A program made the translations under genes and the position numbers. The notes under the pieces are model-generated. The model was not told where the DNA came from and did not search any database. It saw only the letters and a program-made list of their open reading frames with translations. From NCBI RefSeq assembly GCF_016786325.1, contig NZ_JADWYU010000222.1:1-50753 (forward strand): a DNA stretch of 50,753 nt. Reading direction: 5' to 3'. Origin of the DNA: Frankia nepalensis (GTDB lineage Bacteria > Actinomycetota > Actinomycetes > Frankiales > Frankiaceae). Of this stretch, positions 1-7,611 are shown in pieces (the first letter of the stretch is position 1; each line of letters opens with the position of its first letter).

Positions 1-412
1 CCGGCCACCGACAGTTCGGCTCCTGGTCCGGCCCGCCCGGCGAGGCCGGGCCGCGGCCGAGCAGACCGGGGCCGGAGCGGGGACGCGCCGACTCACAACG
101 CCACGTCACCCGGGCGTCCGGCGCCCGGCGAGCGGCTCCGACACGGCCGGTCACGGCCGTGCTCCGGGTGGGGTCGCCGTGAGGGCGCGCTGCGTAACTG
201 GACGTAATGGCTACAGCCTGGCATGCTGCACCCCATGGAGCGCGGTGAGCTGGTGGTCGTCCACGAGCCACTGCGTCACTTTTATGGGGGCCGGGCTCGG
301 TCCCCGCTGTGCCGCTGATCTCACGCGGCTCTCAGCCCCACGACCGAAGGCCCGGACGCCCCGGGCCTACCGAGCCTGGGCCGAGCCGAGCCCAGACCCG
401 AAAGGTTCTCCC
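1..412. other. Non-coding region upstream of the chorismate mutase gene
   Basis: No ORF here has convincing protein character; the open frames are antisense or upstream extensions of neighbours. The stretch around 200-285 is relatively AT-rich for this genome (gtaatggctacagcc, cttttatgg) and may carry the promoter of the gene that starts at 413, but no hexamer pair is clear enough to call. Confidence 0.4.
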
Positions 413-727
413 GTGAGCAACACCATGGACGCCGGACTGGACAGCTCTCTGGCCCCGGCCCCGGCCACCCCGGCTGCGCCGACCATCGCCTCTATTGACG
501 AGGGGCGCCGCCTGATCGACGACATCGACGTCCAGCTGCGCGCCCTGGTGGCGGTCCGCCGGGACATCTCCCGGCAGATCCAGACGCTGCGCACCGGCGA
601 GGGCGGCCCGCGCGTCCAGCACGGCCGGGAGAACGAGATCATCGCGGCCTGGGCCGACGACCTGGGCCCGCGCGGCGTCGAGATCGCGCTCGCGGTCCTC
701 ACCCTCTGCCGCGGTTCGCTTACCTGA
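413..727 (+). CDS. Chorismate mutase (AroQ-type), small monofunctional
   Basis: Predicted 104-residue AroQ-class chorismate mutase, converting chorismate to prephenate for phenylalanine and tyrosine synthesis in the cytoplasm. After about 25 low-complexity Ala/Pro residues comes the helical core: IDEGRRLIDDIDVQLRALVA, then VRRDISRQIQTLR and a last helix ending LTLCRGSL. The Arg/Asp-rich first helix and the RR-x-I-x-x-x-I pattern fit the family. The open frame extends back to 179, but I chose GTG 413 because AAAGG lies just upstream and the extension has no protein character; ATG 425 is an alternative. It converges on the CBS/MgtE-N gene with only 26 bp between stops. Confidence 0.8.
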   Translation: MSNTMDAGLDSSLAPAPATPAAPTIASIDEGRRLIDDIDVQLRALVAVRRDISRQIQTLRTGEGGPRVQHGRENEIIAAWADDLGPRGVEIALAVLTLCRGSLT

Positions 728-753
728 AGCCCGCCTGCCTGGATCTCGACCGG

Positions 754-2112
754 CTAGGCCTCGGCCGGGCCTGGACGGGCCATGCTCGGCCCGTCCAGGC
801 CCGGCCGTCCGCCGACGGGCCCGCGCCCGGCCTCCTCGGCGCCCAGGGCCGGGTGCTCCGCGTCGTCGTCGTCGAGCTGCCGCTCGCGCCAGTCCGGCGG
901 GAGGATGTGGTCGAGGACGTCGTCGACCGTGACGACGCCCACCAACCGGCCGGCGTCGTCGAGCACCGGCGCGGCGACGAGGTTGTAGGACGCCAGGTGG
1001 CGGGTGACCTCCGCCAGGTGGGCCTCCGGCCGCAACGGCCGGGTGTCGACGTCGATCACCGCGCCGACGAGCGTGCCGGGCGGCTCCCGCAGCAGGCGCT
1101 GGAAGTGGGCCAGGCCGAGGTAACGCCCGGTCGGGGTCTCGTAGGGCGGGCGCGCCACGTACACCTGGGCCGCGAGCGCCGGTGACAGCTCCGGCGCGCG
1201 CACCCGGGCGAGCGCCTCGGCGACGGTGGCGCTGGGCGCGAGGATGACCGGCTCGCTGGTCATCATCCCGCCCGCGGTGTCGTCGGCGTAGCGCAGCAGC
1301 TGGCGTACCGGGGCGGCCTCCTCCGGCTCCATCAGCCGCAGCAGCCGCTCGGCGTCCTCCGCCGGCAGCTCGCCGAGCAGGTCGGCGGCGTCGTCCGGCC
1401 CCATCGCCTCCAGCACGTCGGCGGCCCGGTCGTCGGCCAGCCCGCCCAGCAGCTCCACCTGCTCGTCCTCGGGCAGCTCCTCCAGCACGTCGGCGAGCCG
1501 CTCGTCGTCGAGGGCGGCCGCGACCTCCGCGCGCCGCTTGTGGGACAGGTCGTGCAGCAGGGACGCGAGGTCGGCCGGGCGCAGCTTCTCGAAGGCGGCC
1601 AGCAGGTTCGCCGCGCCCTGGCCGTCCTCCGGCAGGGAGAACCCGCTGACCTCGTCCCAGCCGACGGTGCGCACCTCGCCGCGCCGCCCGCGGCCCACCC
1701 GGACGGCGACCTGGTCGAGGATCCACTCACCGCCGCGGACGGGCGCGATCGCGGCGTCGACGACGGTCACCTCCCGCCCGGTGCCCACCTCGGTCACCCG
1801 GCGGTCGAGCAGCTCGCCGAGGACGAGGGTCTCGCCGGGCCGCTGCTGGAACCGGCGCCAGCTCAGCCGGGCCGAGGACAGGATGACCGCGCCCGATTCG
1901 ACCCCGGTGACCCGGTTGACCGGCACGAAGATCGGCCGGTGCTGCACCTCGACGGCCAGCCCGAGGACCCGCGGCGGGGCGTGCCCGAGACGCAGCGCCA
2001 CCACCACGTCGCGGACCCGGCCGACCTGGTCGCCGTTCGGGTCGAGCACCAGCAGCGCGGCCAGCCGCCGGCAGTACACCCGGGCAGGGGCCGGCGCCCC
2101 CGTGCTGGTCAC
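754..2112 (-). CDS. CBS-domain protein with MgtE N-terminal and PRC-barrel-like regions
   Basis: Predicted 452-residue soluble protein. The first 160 residues or so look like two PRC-barrel-type segments (LDPNGDQVGRVRDVVV near the start). Next is an MgtE intracellular N-domain of short helical repeats (residues ~175-290: LADVLEELPEDEQVELLGGL and similar), then a CBS pair beginning at TAGGMMTSEPVILAPSATV. Unlike true MgtE magnesium channels there is no membrane domain, so a Mg2+ or nucleotide sensing role is inference. Actinobacteria keep such a gene near mrp (Rv1232c in M. tuberculosis). GTG 2112 is chosen because GGAAG lies upstream and homologous sequence starts there. The last 15-20 codons are embedded in a perfect hairpin. 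Confidence 0.85.
   Translation of the reverse strand: MTSTGAPAPARVYCRRLAALLVLDPNGDQVGRVRDVVVALRLGHAPPRVLGLAVEVQHRPIFVPVNRVTGVESGAVILSSARLSWRRFQQRPGETLVLGELLDRRVTEVGTGREVTVVDAAIAPVRGGEWILDQVAVRVGRGRRGEVRTVGWDEVSGFSLPEDGQGAANLLAAFEKLRPADLASLLHDLSHKRRAEVAAALDDERLADVLEELPEDEQVELLGGLADDRAADVLEAMGPDDAADLLGELPAEDAERLLRLMEPEEAAPVRQLLRYADDTAGGMMTSEPVILAPSATVAEALARVRAPELSPALAAQVYVARPPYETPTGRYLGLAHFQRLLREPPGTLVGAVIDVDTRPLRPEAHLAEVTRHLASYNLVAAPVLDDAGRLVGVVTVDDVLDHILPPDWRERQLDDDDAEHPALGAEEAGRGPVGGRPGLDGPSMARPGPAEA
762..807. terminator. Perfect 20-bp stem hairpin at a convergent junction
   Basis: The left arm at 762-781 (CGGCCGGGCCTGGACGGGCC) is the exact reverse complement of 788-807, with a 6-nt loop ATGCTC. 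It lies 35 bp after the chorismate mutase stop and inside the last codons of the opposite-strand gene that ends at 754. No U-tract follows on either strand. It is probably a terminator for the plus-strand transcript. Confidence 0.7.
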
Positions 2113-2449
2113 GGCGCCACGGCTTCCGCCGAGGCCCGCGGCCCCACGGCGGCGCGGCTGCCCGGGCGGTGGCCTACGAGCAGGGCAATGGCGTGCCTTC
2201 TCACCACGCAACGCTACCGCGACGCGCCTGGCCGGGGCGCCGGTCCGCCGGCCGACGGACCAATTCTTAATTAATCGCGCGAGGCAGCCAATAGTTGTTT
2301 AGCGACGCGGGCGGCGGGCGGCCGCGACGCGATGACCGACATTCGCGATGACACGACATTGGGGAACTCGCGTCGGCACGGTGAGGCAACCCACACCGGA
2401 ACATGATCGAATACAGCCTTGATCCCGGGCGCCGGCAGGGCCCTGCGGC
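2113..2449. promoter_or_regulatory. Divergent AT-rich intergenic region
   Basis: This 350-bp region separates the divergent CBS/MgtE-N and aldolase genes. It holds an unusual AT island at 2262-2296 with the palindrome TTAATTAA at 2267-2274. On the minus strand TTGGCT, 16 nt and TAAGAA can be read as a promoter for the CBS/MgtE-N gene. No gene is visible. Confidence 0.4.
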
Positions 2450-2455
2450 TACTAT
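2450..2455 (+). promoter_or_regulatory. Leaderless -10 element of the aldolase gene
   Basis: TACTAT lies exactly 7 nt before ATG 2463 and there is no Shine-Dalgarno sequence, so transcription probably starts at or next to the start codon. Confidence 0.6.
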
Positions 2456-2462
2456 CTCGATC

Positions 2463-3413
2463 ATGTCGCTACGTCCCCGCCGCTCCTGTCTCGCGGTTCC
2501 CGGCTCGTCGACCAAGATGCTCGGCAAAGCCCAGGGCCTGCCCGCGGACCAGATCTTCTGCGACCTGGAGGACTCCGTCGCCCCGGGCGCCAAGGAGTCG
2601 GCCCGCGACAACGTCGTCGCCGCGCTGAACGAGGGCGACTGGACCGGCAAGACCCGGGTGGTCCGGGTCAACGACCTGACGACGAAGTGGACCTACCGCG
2701 ACGTCATCGCCGTGGTCGAGGGCGCCGGGCAGAACCTCGACTGCATCATGCTGCCGAAGGTCCAGACCGCCGCCCAGGTGCAGTGGCTCGACATGCTGCT
2801 CACCCAGATCGAGCAGACCATGGGCTTCGAGGTGGGCCGAATCGGCATCGAGGCGCAGATCGAGAACGCGCTCGGCCTGTCGAACGTCAAGGAGATCGCG
2901 TTCGCCAGCCAGCGCATCGAGACCATCATCTTCGGGCCGGCCGACTTCATGGCGTCGATCAACATGCCGTCGCTGGTAGTCGGCGCGCTGAATCCCGACT
3001 ACCCGGGCGACCCGTTCGGCTATGTCCTGTTCAAGATTCTCGAGGCGGCCCGCGCGCGCGGCGTGCAGGCCATCGACGGCCCGTTCCTGCAGATCCGCGA
3101 CGTCGACGCGTTCCGCCAGGTGGCGAAGAAGTCGGCCGCGCTCGGGTATGACGGCAAATGGGTGCTGCACCCGGGCCAGATCGACGCGGCGAACGAGATC
3201 TACGCGCCCCGCCAGGAGGACTACGACCACGCCGAGCTCATCCTCGACGCGTACGCGTGGCACACCTCCGACGAGGGTGGCCTGCGCGGCGCGGTGATGC
3301 TCGGCGACGAGATGATCGACGAGGCCAGCGCCAAGATGGCCCAGGTCATCGCCGGCAAGGGCCGGGCCGCGGGCATGCAGCGCACCAAGAAGTTCGAGCC
3401 GCCGACCGCCTGA
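2463..3413 (+). CDS. HpcH/HpaI (CitE-like) CoA-ester lyase, probable L-malyl-CoA/beta-methylmalyl-CoA lyase
   Basis: Predicted 316-residue aldolase-fold CoA lyase. It keeps the CitE/Mcl signatures: RRSCLAVPGS at the start, FCDLEDSVAP, the acidic metal-binding stretch IGIEAQIENALGL and FGPADFMAS, and GKWVLHPGQ near the end. As I remember it, the sequence closely resembles the streptomycete CitE-like protein encoded beside crotonyl-CoA carboxylase/reductase, assigned to splitting beta-methylmalyl-CoA into propionyl-CoA and glyoxylate in the ethylmalonyl-CoA pathway. The acyl-CoA dehydrogenase gene follows after 41 bp and a MaoC hydratase lies 4 kb on, which supports this. ATG 2463 is chosen from the leaderless -10; the upstream ATG 2403 would precede that promoter. 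A plain citrate-lyase-like role cannot be excluded. Confidence 0.8.
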   Translation: MSLRPRRSCLAVPGSSTKMLGKAQGLPADQIFCDLEDSVAPGAKESARDNVVAALNEGDWTGKTRVVRVNDLTTKWTYRDVIAVVEGAGQNLDCIMLPKVQTAAQVQWLDMLLTQIEQTMGFEVGRIGIEAQIENALGLSNVKEIAFASQRIETIIFGPADFMASINMPSLVVGALNPDYPGDPFGYVLFKILEAARARGVQAIDGPFLQIRDVDAFRQVAKKSAALGYDGKWVLHPGQIDAANEIYAPRQEDYDHAELILDAYAWHTSDEGGLRGAVMLGDEMIDEASAKMAQVIAGKGRAAGMQRTKKFEPPTA

Positions 3414-3454
3414 GAACCCGACAGGAAACCAGGCCAGAGGAGGAAGGACCGGAA

Positions 3455-4654
3455 ATGGGCAGGATCGCGCAGACCGACGGTCTGACCGATGTCCAGGCCG
3501 ACATCTTGTCGGCGGTGCGCACCTTCGTGGACAAGGAGATTCTGCCGCACGCCACCGAACTCGAGCACAAGGACGAGTACCCGGAGGCCATCGTCGAGCA
3601 GATGAAGGAGATGGGCCTTTTCGGGATCACGATCCCGGAGGAGTACGGCGGGCTCGGCGAGTCGCTGCTCACCTACGCGCTGGTGGTCGAGGAGATCGCC
3701 CGCGGCTGGATGAGCGTGTCCGGCGTCATCAACACCCATTTCATCCTCGCCTATCTGCTGATCCAGCACGGCAGCGAGGAGCAGAAGCAGCGGCTGCTGC
3801 CGAAGATGGCGACCGGCGAGATCCGCGGCGCCTTCTCGATGAGCGAGCCGGGCTGTGGCTCGGACGTGTCGGCTATCACCACCCGGGCCGACCGGGACGG
3901 TGACGAGTACGTCATCAACGGCCAGAAGATGTGGCTGACCAACGGCGCGCGGGCGGGCATCGTGGCCACCCTGGTCAAGACCGACGAGGGCGCCGGATCG
4001 GTCTACAAGAACATGACGACGTTCCTGCTGGAGAAGGAGCCGGGATTCGGCACCACCGGCGGGATCACCATTCCCGGCAAGCTCGAGAAGATGGGCTACA
4101 AGGGCGTCGAGACCACCGAGATGGTGCTCGACAACCACCGCGTGCCGGCGAGCGCGATCCTCGGGGGGCCCGAGCGCGCGGGCAAGGGCTTCTACCAGAT
4201 GATGGACGGCGTCGAGGTCGGCCGGGTAAACGTCGCCGCCCGGGCCTGCGGAATCATGATCCGCGCCTTCGAGCTGGCGATCGCCTACGCCCAGCAGCGC
4301 AAGACGTTCGGCCACCAGATCGCCGACCACCAGGCGATCGCGTTCAAGCTGGCCGAGATGGCGACCAAGGTCGAGGCCGGCCACCTCATGATGGTCAACG
4401 CGGCCCGCAAGAAGGACCGCGGCGAGCGCAACGACGTCGAGGCCGGGATGGCGAAGTACCTGGCCAGCGAGTACTGCTCCGAGGTCACCACCGACGCCTT
4501 CCGCATCCACGGCGGCTACGGGTACTCGAAGGAGTACGAGATCGAGCGGCTGTTCCGCGAGGCGCCGTTCATGCTGATCGGCGAGGGCACGTCCGAGGTC
4601 CAGAAGCGCATCATCAGCCGCGCCCTGCTGAAGGACTACAAGCTCCAGGGGTAG
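3455..4654 (+). CDS. Acyl-CoA dehydrogenase, probable methylsuccinyl-CoA dehydrogenase
   Basis: Predicted 399-residue FAD-dependent acyl-CoA dehydrogenase of usual length. Family landmarks are FSMSEPGCGSDVSAI (substrate and flavin loop), WLTNG, IHGGYGYSKEYEIERLFREA, and GEGTSEVQK with the likely catalytic Glu377. It forms an operon with the CoA lyase upstream (41-bp gap) and has a strong Shine-Dalgarno AGAGGAGGAAGG ahead of ATG 3455. Methylsuccinyl-CoA dehydrogenase (to mesaconyl-CoA) is inferred from the company it keeps; characterised proteobacterial Mcd proteins are longer, with an extra N-terminal part, so the substrate is uncertain. The 3' end overlaps the convergent TerD gene by 19 bp. 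Confidence 0.85.
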   Translation: MGRIAQTDGLTDVQADILSAVRTFVDKEILPHATELEHKDEYPEAIVEQMKEMGLFGITIPEEYGGLGESLLTYALVVEEIARGWMSVSGVINTHFILAYLLIQHGSEEQKQRLLPKMATGEIRGAFSMSEPGCGSDVSAITTRADRDGDEYVINGQKMWLTNGARAGIVATLVKTDEGAGSVYKNMTTFLLEKEPGFGTTGGITIPGKLEKMGYKGVETTEMVLDNHRVPASAILGGPERAGKGFYQMMDGVEVGRVNVAARACGIMIRAFELAIAYAQQRKTFGHQIADHQAIAFKLAEMATKVEAGHLMMVNAARKKDRGERNDVEAGMAKYLASEYCSEVTTDAFRIHGGYGYSKEYEIERLFREAPFMLIGEGTSEVQKRIISRALLKDYKLQG

Positions 4655-6180
4655 GTCCGGCGGGCCGGGTCGACCATGGCGCGGACGGTCTTGCCGTCGT
4701 GGAACTCGCCGATCGCGGTCATCGTCCAGACCGGCGCGTTCGGCACCCGCTGCACCTTGCACATCACCAGGCCGGTCGACGGCTTGGACTCCGACAGGTC
4801 GAACCGGACGAGTTCCTGGTTGGTCAGGTCGTCAATCAGCCGGCAGTAGGCCCGGCGCACCTCGGTGAACCGCTGGCCCTGGAAGCTGTTCACGGTGAAC
4901 ACCAGCGTCGTGACGGCCGGCGGCAGCGCGCCGAGGTCCACGAAGATGGTCTCGTCGTCGCCCTCCCCCTGCCCGGTGAGGTTGTCCCCGGAGTGGCGCA
5001 CGGCACCCTTGGCGCCCTTCTTCGACATGAACCAGACCTTGTCCACGTCCTTGCCCTGGGCGTCGTACAGGATGCACGACGCGTCGAGGTCGATGGACCG
5101 GCCGTGCGCCGCCGGGTCCCAGCCGAGCGCCATCCGCACCCTGGTCAGCGGCGGAGCGCCGGTCTTGACCAGTGAGACGGCCTCGCCCTTGCGAAGCGAC
5201 ACCCGGCCCTTGTCCAGGTTCACCGCGCCGGGCGCGCCCGCGGGGGCCGGCGTGCCGCCCGGGGGCGGACCCCACTGCTGACCGCCGGGAGGCGGCGGGC
5301 CCCACTGCTGACCGGGGGGTGGGCCCTGCGGGGGACCCCACTGCTGGCCACCGGGAGGGGCGCCCTGCGGCGGGCCCCACTGCTGGCCGGGAGGCGGGCC
5401 CTGCGCGGGACCCCACTGGGGCTGGCCGTACCCGGGCGGCTGCTGCCCGTACCCCGGCTGCCCCGGCGGGGGACCCCACTGCTGGCCACCGGGAGGGGCG
5501 CCCGGGGGCGGGCCCCACTGCTGGCCAGGGGGCGGGGCCGCGGGCTGGGGGGCCGGCGGCGCGTCCGGCCGGACCACCTGGGTGGGAGCGTCGAACATGT
5601 CGTTGCGAGCTGGCGGCCCGGCGGGCGCGGGTGGGGCCGCGGCCCGCTGGGCGGGCCGCGCCGGCGCGGAAGCCGCGGCCGCGCCCGGGTCGTCCACCGC
5701 GATGCCGAAGTCGGTGGCGATGCCGGCGAGGCCCGAGGCGTAGCCCTGGCCGACGGCCCGCACCTTCCACGCCCCCGCGCGCCGGTACAGCTCGACCATG
5801 ATGAGCGCGGTCTCGTTCCCCAGGCCCGACGGGGTGAAGCGGGCGATCTCTCCGCCCCGGCCGTCCCGCACGATCACCGTCAGCCCGGCCACGGCCGCGA
5901 ACGTCGGCGGACCGGAACCGTCCAGGCTGCCGGTCACGACCACCTTGTCGATTTCAGCCGGAACGGCGGTCAGCGCGAACTCCAGACCCGAGGGCGGCAC
6001 CAGCCGCACCCCCGGCCCGGTCGGCTGGTTGAAGAACACGAAGTCAGCGTCGGACCGGACCTTGCCCGACTGCGTCAGCAGCAACGCGGCGATGTCCAGG
6101 GGCGTCGACGAGGAAACCTCCACCCGCACGTCCGGCGTCGGCAGAGGCGCATTCGCCCCCTTGCTCAACACCACAGCCAT
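4636..6180 (-). CDS. Double TerD-domain protein with Gly/Pro/Gln-rich linker
   Basis: Predicted 514-residue stress-type protein. Residues 1-165 form a first TerD-like domain (starts MAVVLSKGANAPLP; FNQPTGPGVRLVPPSG; ALIMVELYRRAGAWKVRAVG). Residues ~170-319 are a disordered linker with repeated QQWGPPPG units. Residues ~320-514 form a complete TerD domain with LGWDP, SIDLDASCILYDAQG, HSGDNLTG and GDDETIFVDL, the acidic residues that bind Ca2+ in this family. TerD proteins are linked to tellurite, phage and chemical stress; the actual role here is unknown and no other ter gene is visible. ATG 6180 follows GGGAGGAACC. The stop lies inside the convergent acyl-CoA dehydrogenase gene. Confidence 0.9.
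   Translation of the reverse strand: MAVVLSKGANAPLPTPDVRVEVSSSTPLDIAALLLTQSGKVRSDADFVFFNQPTGPGVRLVPPSGLEFALTAVPAEIDKVVVTGSLDGSGPPTFAAVAGLTVIVRDGRGGEIARFTPSGLGNETALIMVELYRRAGAWKVRAVGQGYASGLAGIATDFGIAVDDPGAAAASAPARPAQRAAAPPAPAGPPARNDMFDAPTQVVRPDAPPAPQPAAPPPGQQWGPPPGAPPGGQQWGPPPGQPGYGQQPPGYGQPQWGPAQGPPPGQQWGPPQGAPPGGQQWGPPQGPPPGQQWGPPPPGGQQWGPPPGGTPAPAGAPGAVNLDKGRVSLRKGEAVSLVKTGAPPLTRVRMALGWDPAAHGRSIDLDASCILYDAQGKDVDKVWFMSKKGAKGAVRHSGDNLTGQGEGDDETIFVDLGALPPAVTTLVFTVNSFQGQRFTEVRRAYCRLIDDLTNQELVRFDLSESKPSTGLVMCKVQRVPNAPVWTMTAIGEFHDGKTVRAMVDPARRTYPWSL
5268..5530 (-). repeat. In-frame degenerate repeat coding QQWGPPPG units
   Basis: About eight imperfect copies of a 24-42 bp unit (ccccactgctggcc... 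on the plus strand) code the TerD linker. Copies differ by short insertions such as GAPPG and QPGYG, all in multiples of three. Confidence 0.8.
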
Positions 6181-6482
6181 GGTTCCTCCCGTGCTCGCCT
6201 TACATCTTTCGAGCCAACGCGGCCATTGGTCCCGATCGTTCCAGATGACGCCCGCGTCAGGACAGCCCAACCCCGGGACGCACCCCGCGGCGACCAGCCC
6301 GTGCTCGGGCCGGCGGCCCAAATCCCGTCGATGCGCGACAACGCGACCCTACGACCAGGCGACGCCGCCGGGTGAACACGTCGCTGTCCGGCCCCGCGGC
6401 CGTCATCCCGGGTACCTCGATCGGCCGTCGCCTCAAGTGCCGCGGTCATGGTCCGGCCCGCGCCGATCGTCCGCCGTCTGCC
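6181..6482. other. Divergent intergenic region between the TerD and SUFU genes
   Basis: No gene is visible in this stretch. It must hold the TerD promoter on the minus strand; the only clear signals are the TerD Shine-Dalgarno (GGAGG just upstream of 6180) and the SUFU -10 at its right edge. Confidence 0.4.
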
Positions 6483-6488
6483 TACGAT
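6483..6488 (+). promoter_or_regulatory. Leaderless -10 element of the SUFU gene
   Basis: TACGAT stands 7 nt before GTG 6496, with no Shine-Dalgarno sequence between them. Confidence 0.55.
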
Positions 6489-6495
6489 CCTGCGC

Positions 6496-7176
6496 GTGGA
6501 CAGGCGTGTGGCGGTGGAACGGCATCTGGTGGAGACGTTCGGGCCGATCAGCGGCCGAGCCGGCGTCACCTTCCTGGGCGCCGAGCCGGTCGACGTGCTG
6601 CGCTTCGGGCCCCACCCGGACGGTTTCTACCGCTACGCGACGATCGGCATGTCGGCTGAGCCGATGAGCGACCCGACCGCGCCGGTACGCGACCCCGCCG
6701 GGCCGCGAGCCGAGCTCGTGCTCTCGCTGCGCGCGCCGCGCGACAGCGTGGCGCGCCGGCTGGCCGTGCTGGCCGCGATCCCGGCGATCGAGGGCATCCA
6801 GGTGGTCGCCGGCGCCGGCCTGGACCTGGGCGAGCCGCTGTGGGACGGCGCCCGGTTCCACTCGGTGCTGGTCGGCGAGCCGGGCGGCCTCGTGCCCGAT
6901 CTCCCCGATCTCCCCGATCTCGCCGATCTCCCCGATCTCGCCGATCTCCCCGATCTCGCCGATCTCACGGCCGCCGGCCGCGACGGCCAGAACGGCCAGA
7001 CGACGGGGACGGGGACGGCACCGGACTCCCCCGTCCGCTTCCTGCCGCTGTTCCCGATGACGCCGAACGAGTCGGCCTTCAAGCGGGTACACGGCGCGGC
7101 GGCCCTGCGCGAACGCTGGCTGGCGGACGGGCTCGACCTGCGCGACCCCGTCCGCCGCGAGGCGCGGCTGGGCTGA
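6496..7176 (+). CDS. Suppressor-of-fused domain protein
   Basis: Predicted 226-residue SUFU-family protein. Recognisable parts are VERHLVETFGP at the N-terminus, the strand pair VDVLRFGPHPDGFYRYATIGMS, LVLSLRAPRDS, and the C-terminal FLPLFPMTPNESAFKRVHG. Bacterial SUFU proteins have been proposed as immunity or binding proteins in toxin systems, but actinomycetes carry this one in a conserved housekeeping setting near DUF6758 and PHP genes, so no function is assigned. The start is GTG 6496, from the -10 spacing; ATG 6448 would lie upstream of that promoter. Residues ~134-157 are an inserted Asp-Leu-Pro/Ala repeat. Confidence 0.75.
   Translation: MDRRVAVERHLVETFGPISGRAGVTFLGAEPVDVLRFGPHPDGFYRYATIGMSAEPMSDPTAPVRDPAGPRAELVLSLRAPRDSVARRLAVLAAIPAIEGIQVVAGAGLDLGEPLWDGARFHSVLVGEPGGLVPDLPDLPDLADLPDLADLPDLADLTAAGRDGQNGQTTGTGTAPDSPVRFLPLFPMTPNESAFKRVHGAAALRERWLADGLDLRDPVRREARLG
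6895..6966 (+). repeat. 9-bp tandem repeat, eight units, in the SUFU gene
   Basis: Eight units of CCCGATCTC or GCCGATCTC follow in register (order C,C,C,G,C,G,C,G by first base) and code alternating PDL and ADL tripeptides. Unit length keeps the frame open. Confidence 0.95.
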
Positions 7177-7611
7177 GCACGGCCGTGCCGCCGCCGCGGC
7201 CGTGCCGGCACCGCCACCGTGCCGGCACCGCCGCCGTGGCGAGGGCCGGACCGCCGGCGCCACCCGAAGTGATGTTGCTCGCCACCGTTGGAACGCTCCG
7301 CGCTGAGACGCCTACGCTCCTCGCAACCAGCCATCGGCGGCCCACCGGGCCGCCGCATCCCCGCCCGCCGCGCCGCGACCGGGGCGAAGCCCCCGCCATG
7401 GCAGGCCCACCAGCCGCCGCAGCCTAGGGAGCGCCTCTCGCGAGCGCCAGCCCACAGCCTCGATCATCAGGCGGAACCCCACCCGGCAGAACCTCGGCCG
7501 GCAGGCAGACCTCGGACCAGGCCTGCCTGCCAGACCAGGCCCGACCACAAACGCCCGAAACACGACCAAAAGCAAACGCAAGTGAACAAACACGACGCAA
7601 CGGGAGGAACC
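7177..7611 (+). other. 435-bp intergenic region and A/C-rich leader of the MaoC gene
   Basis: No gene is visible. The left part has short GC repeats (gtgccggcaccgcc). An inverted repeat at 7500-7508 and 7523-7531 (GGCAGGCAG and CTGCCTGCC) could form a hairpin. From about 7545 to 7602 the sequence becomes A- and C-rich and poor in G and T, then ends in the Shine-Dalgarno GGGAGGAACC, giving an unstructured leader for the gene at 7612. Confidence 0.5.

Noticed and set aside
332-1726. Long open frame on the minus strand, Arg/Ala/Gly-rich
   Set aside because: It is a shifted reading of the CBS/MgtE-N gene and runs antisense to chorismate mutase; very high GC keeps such frames open.
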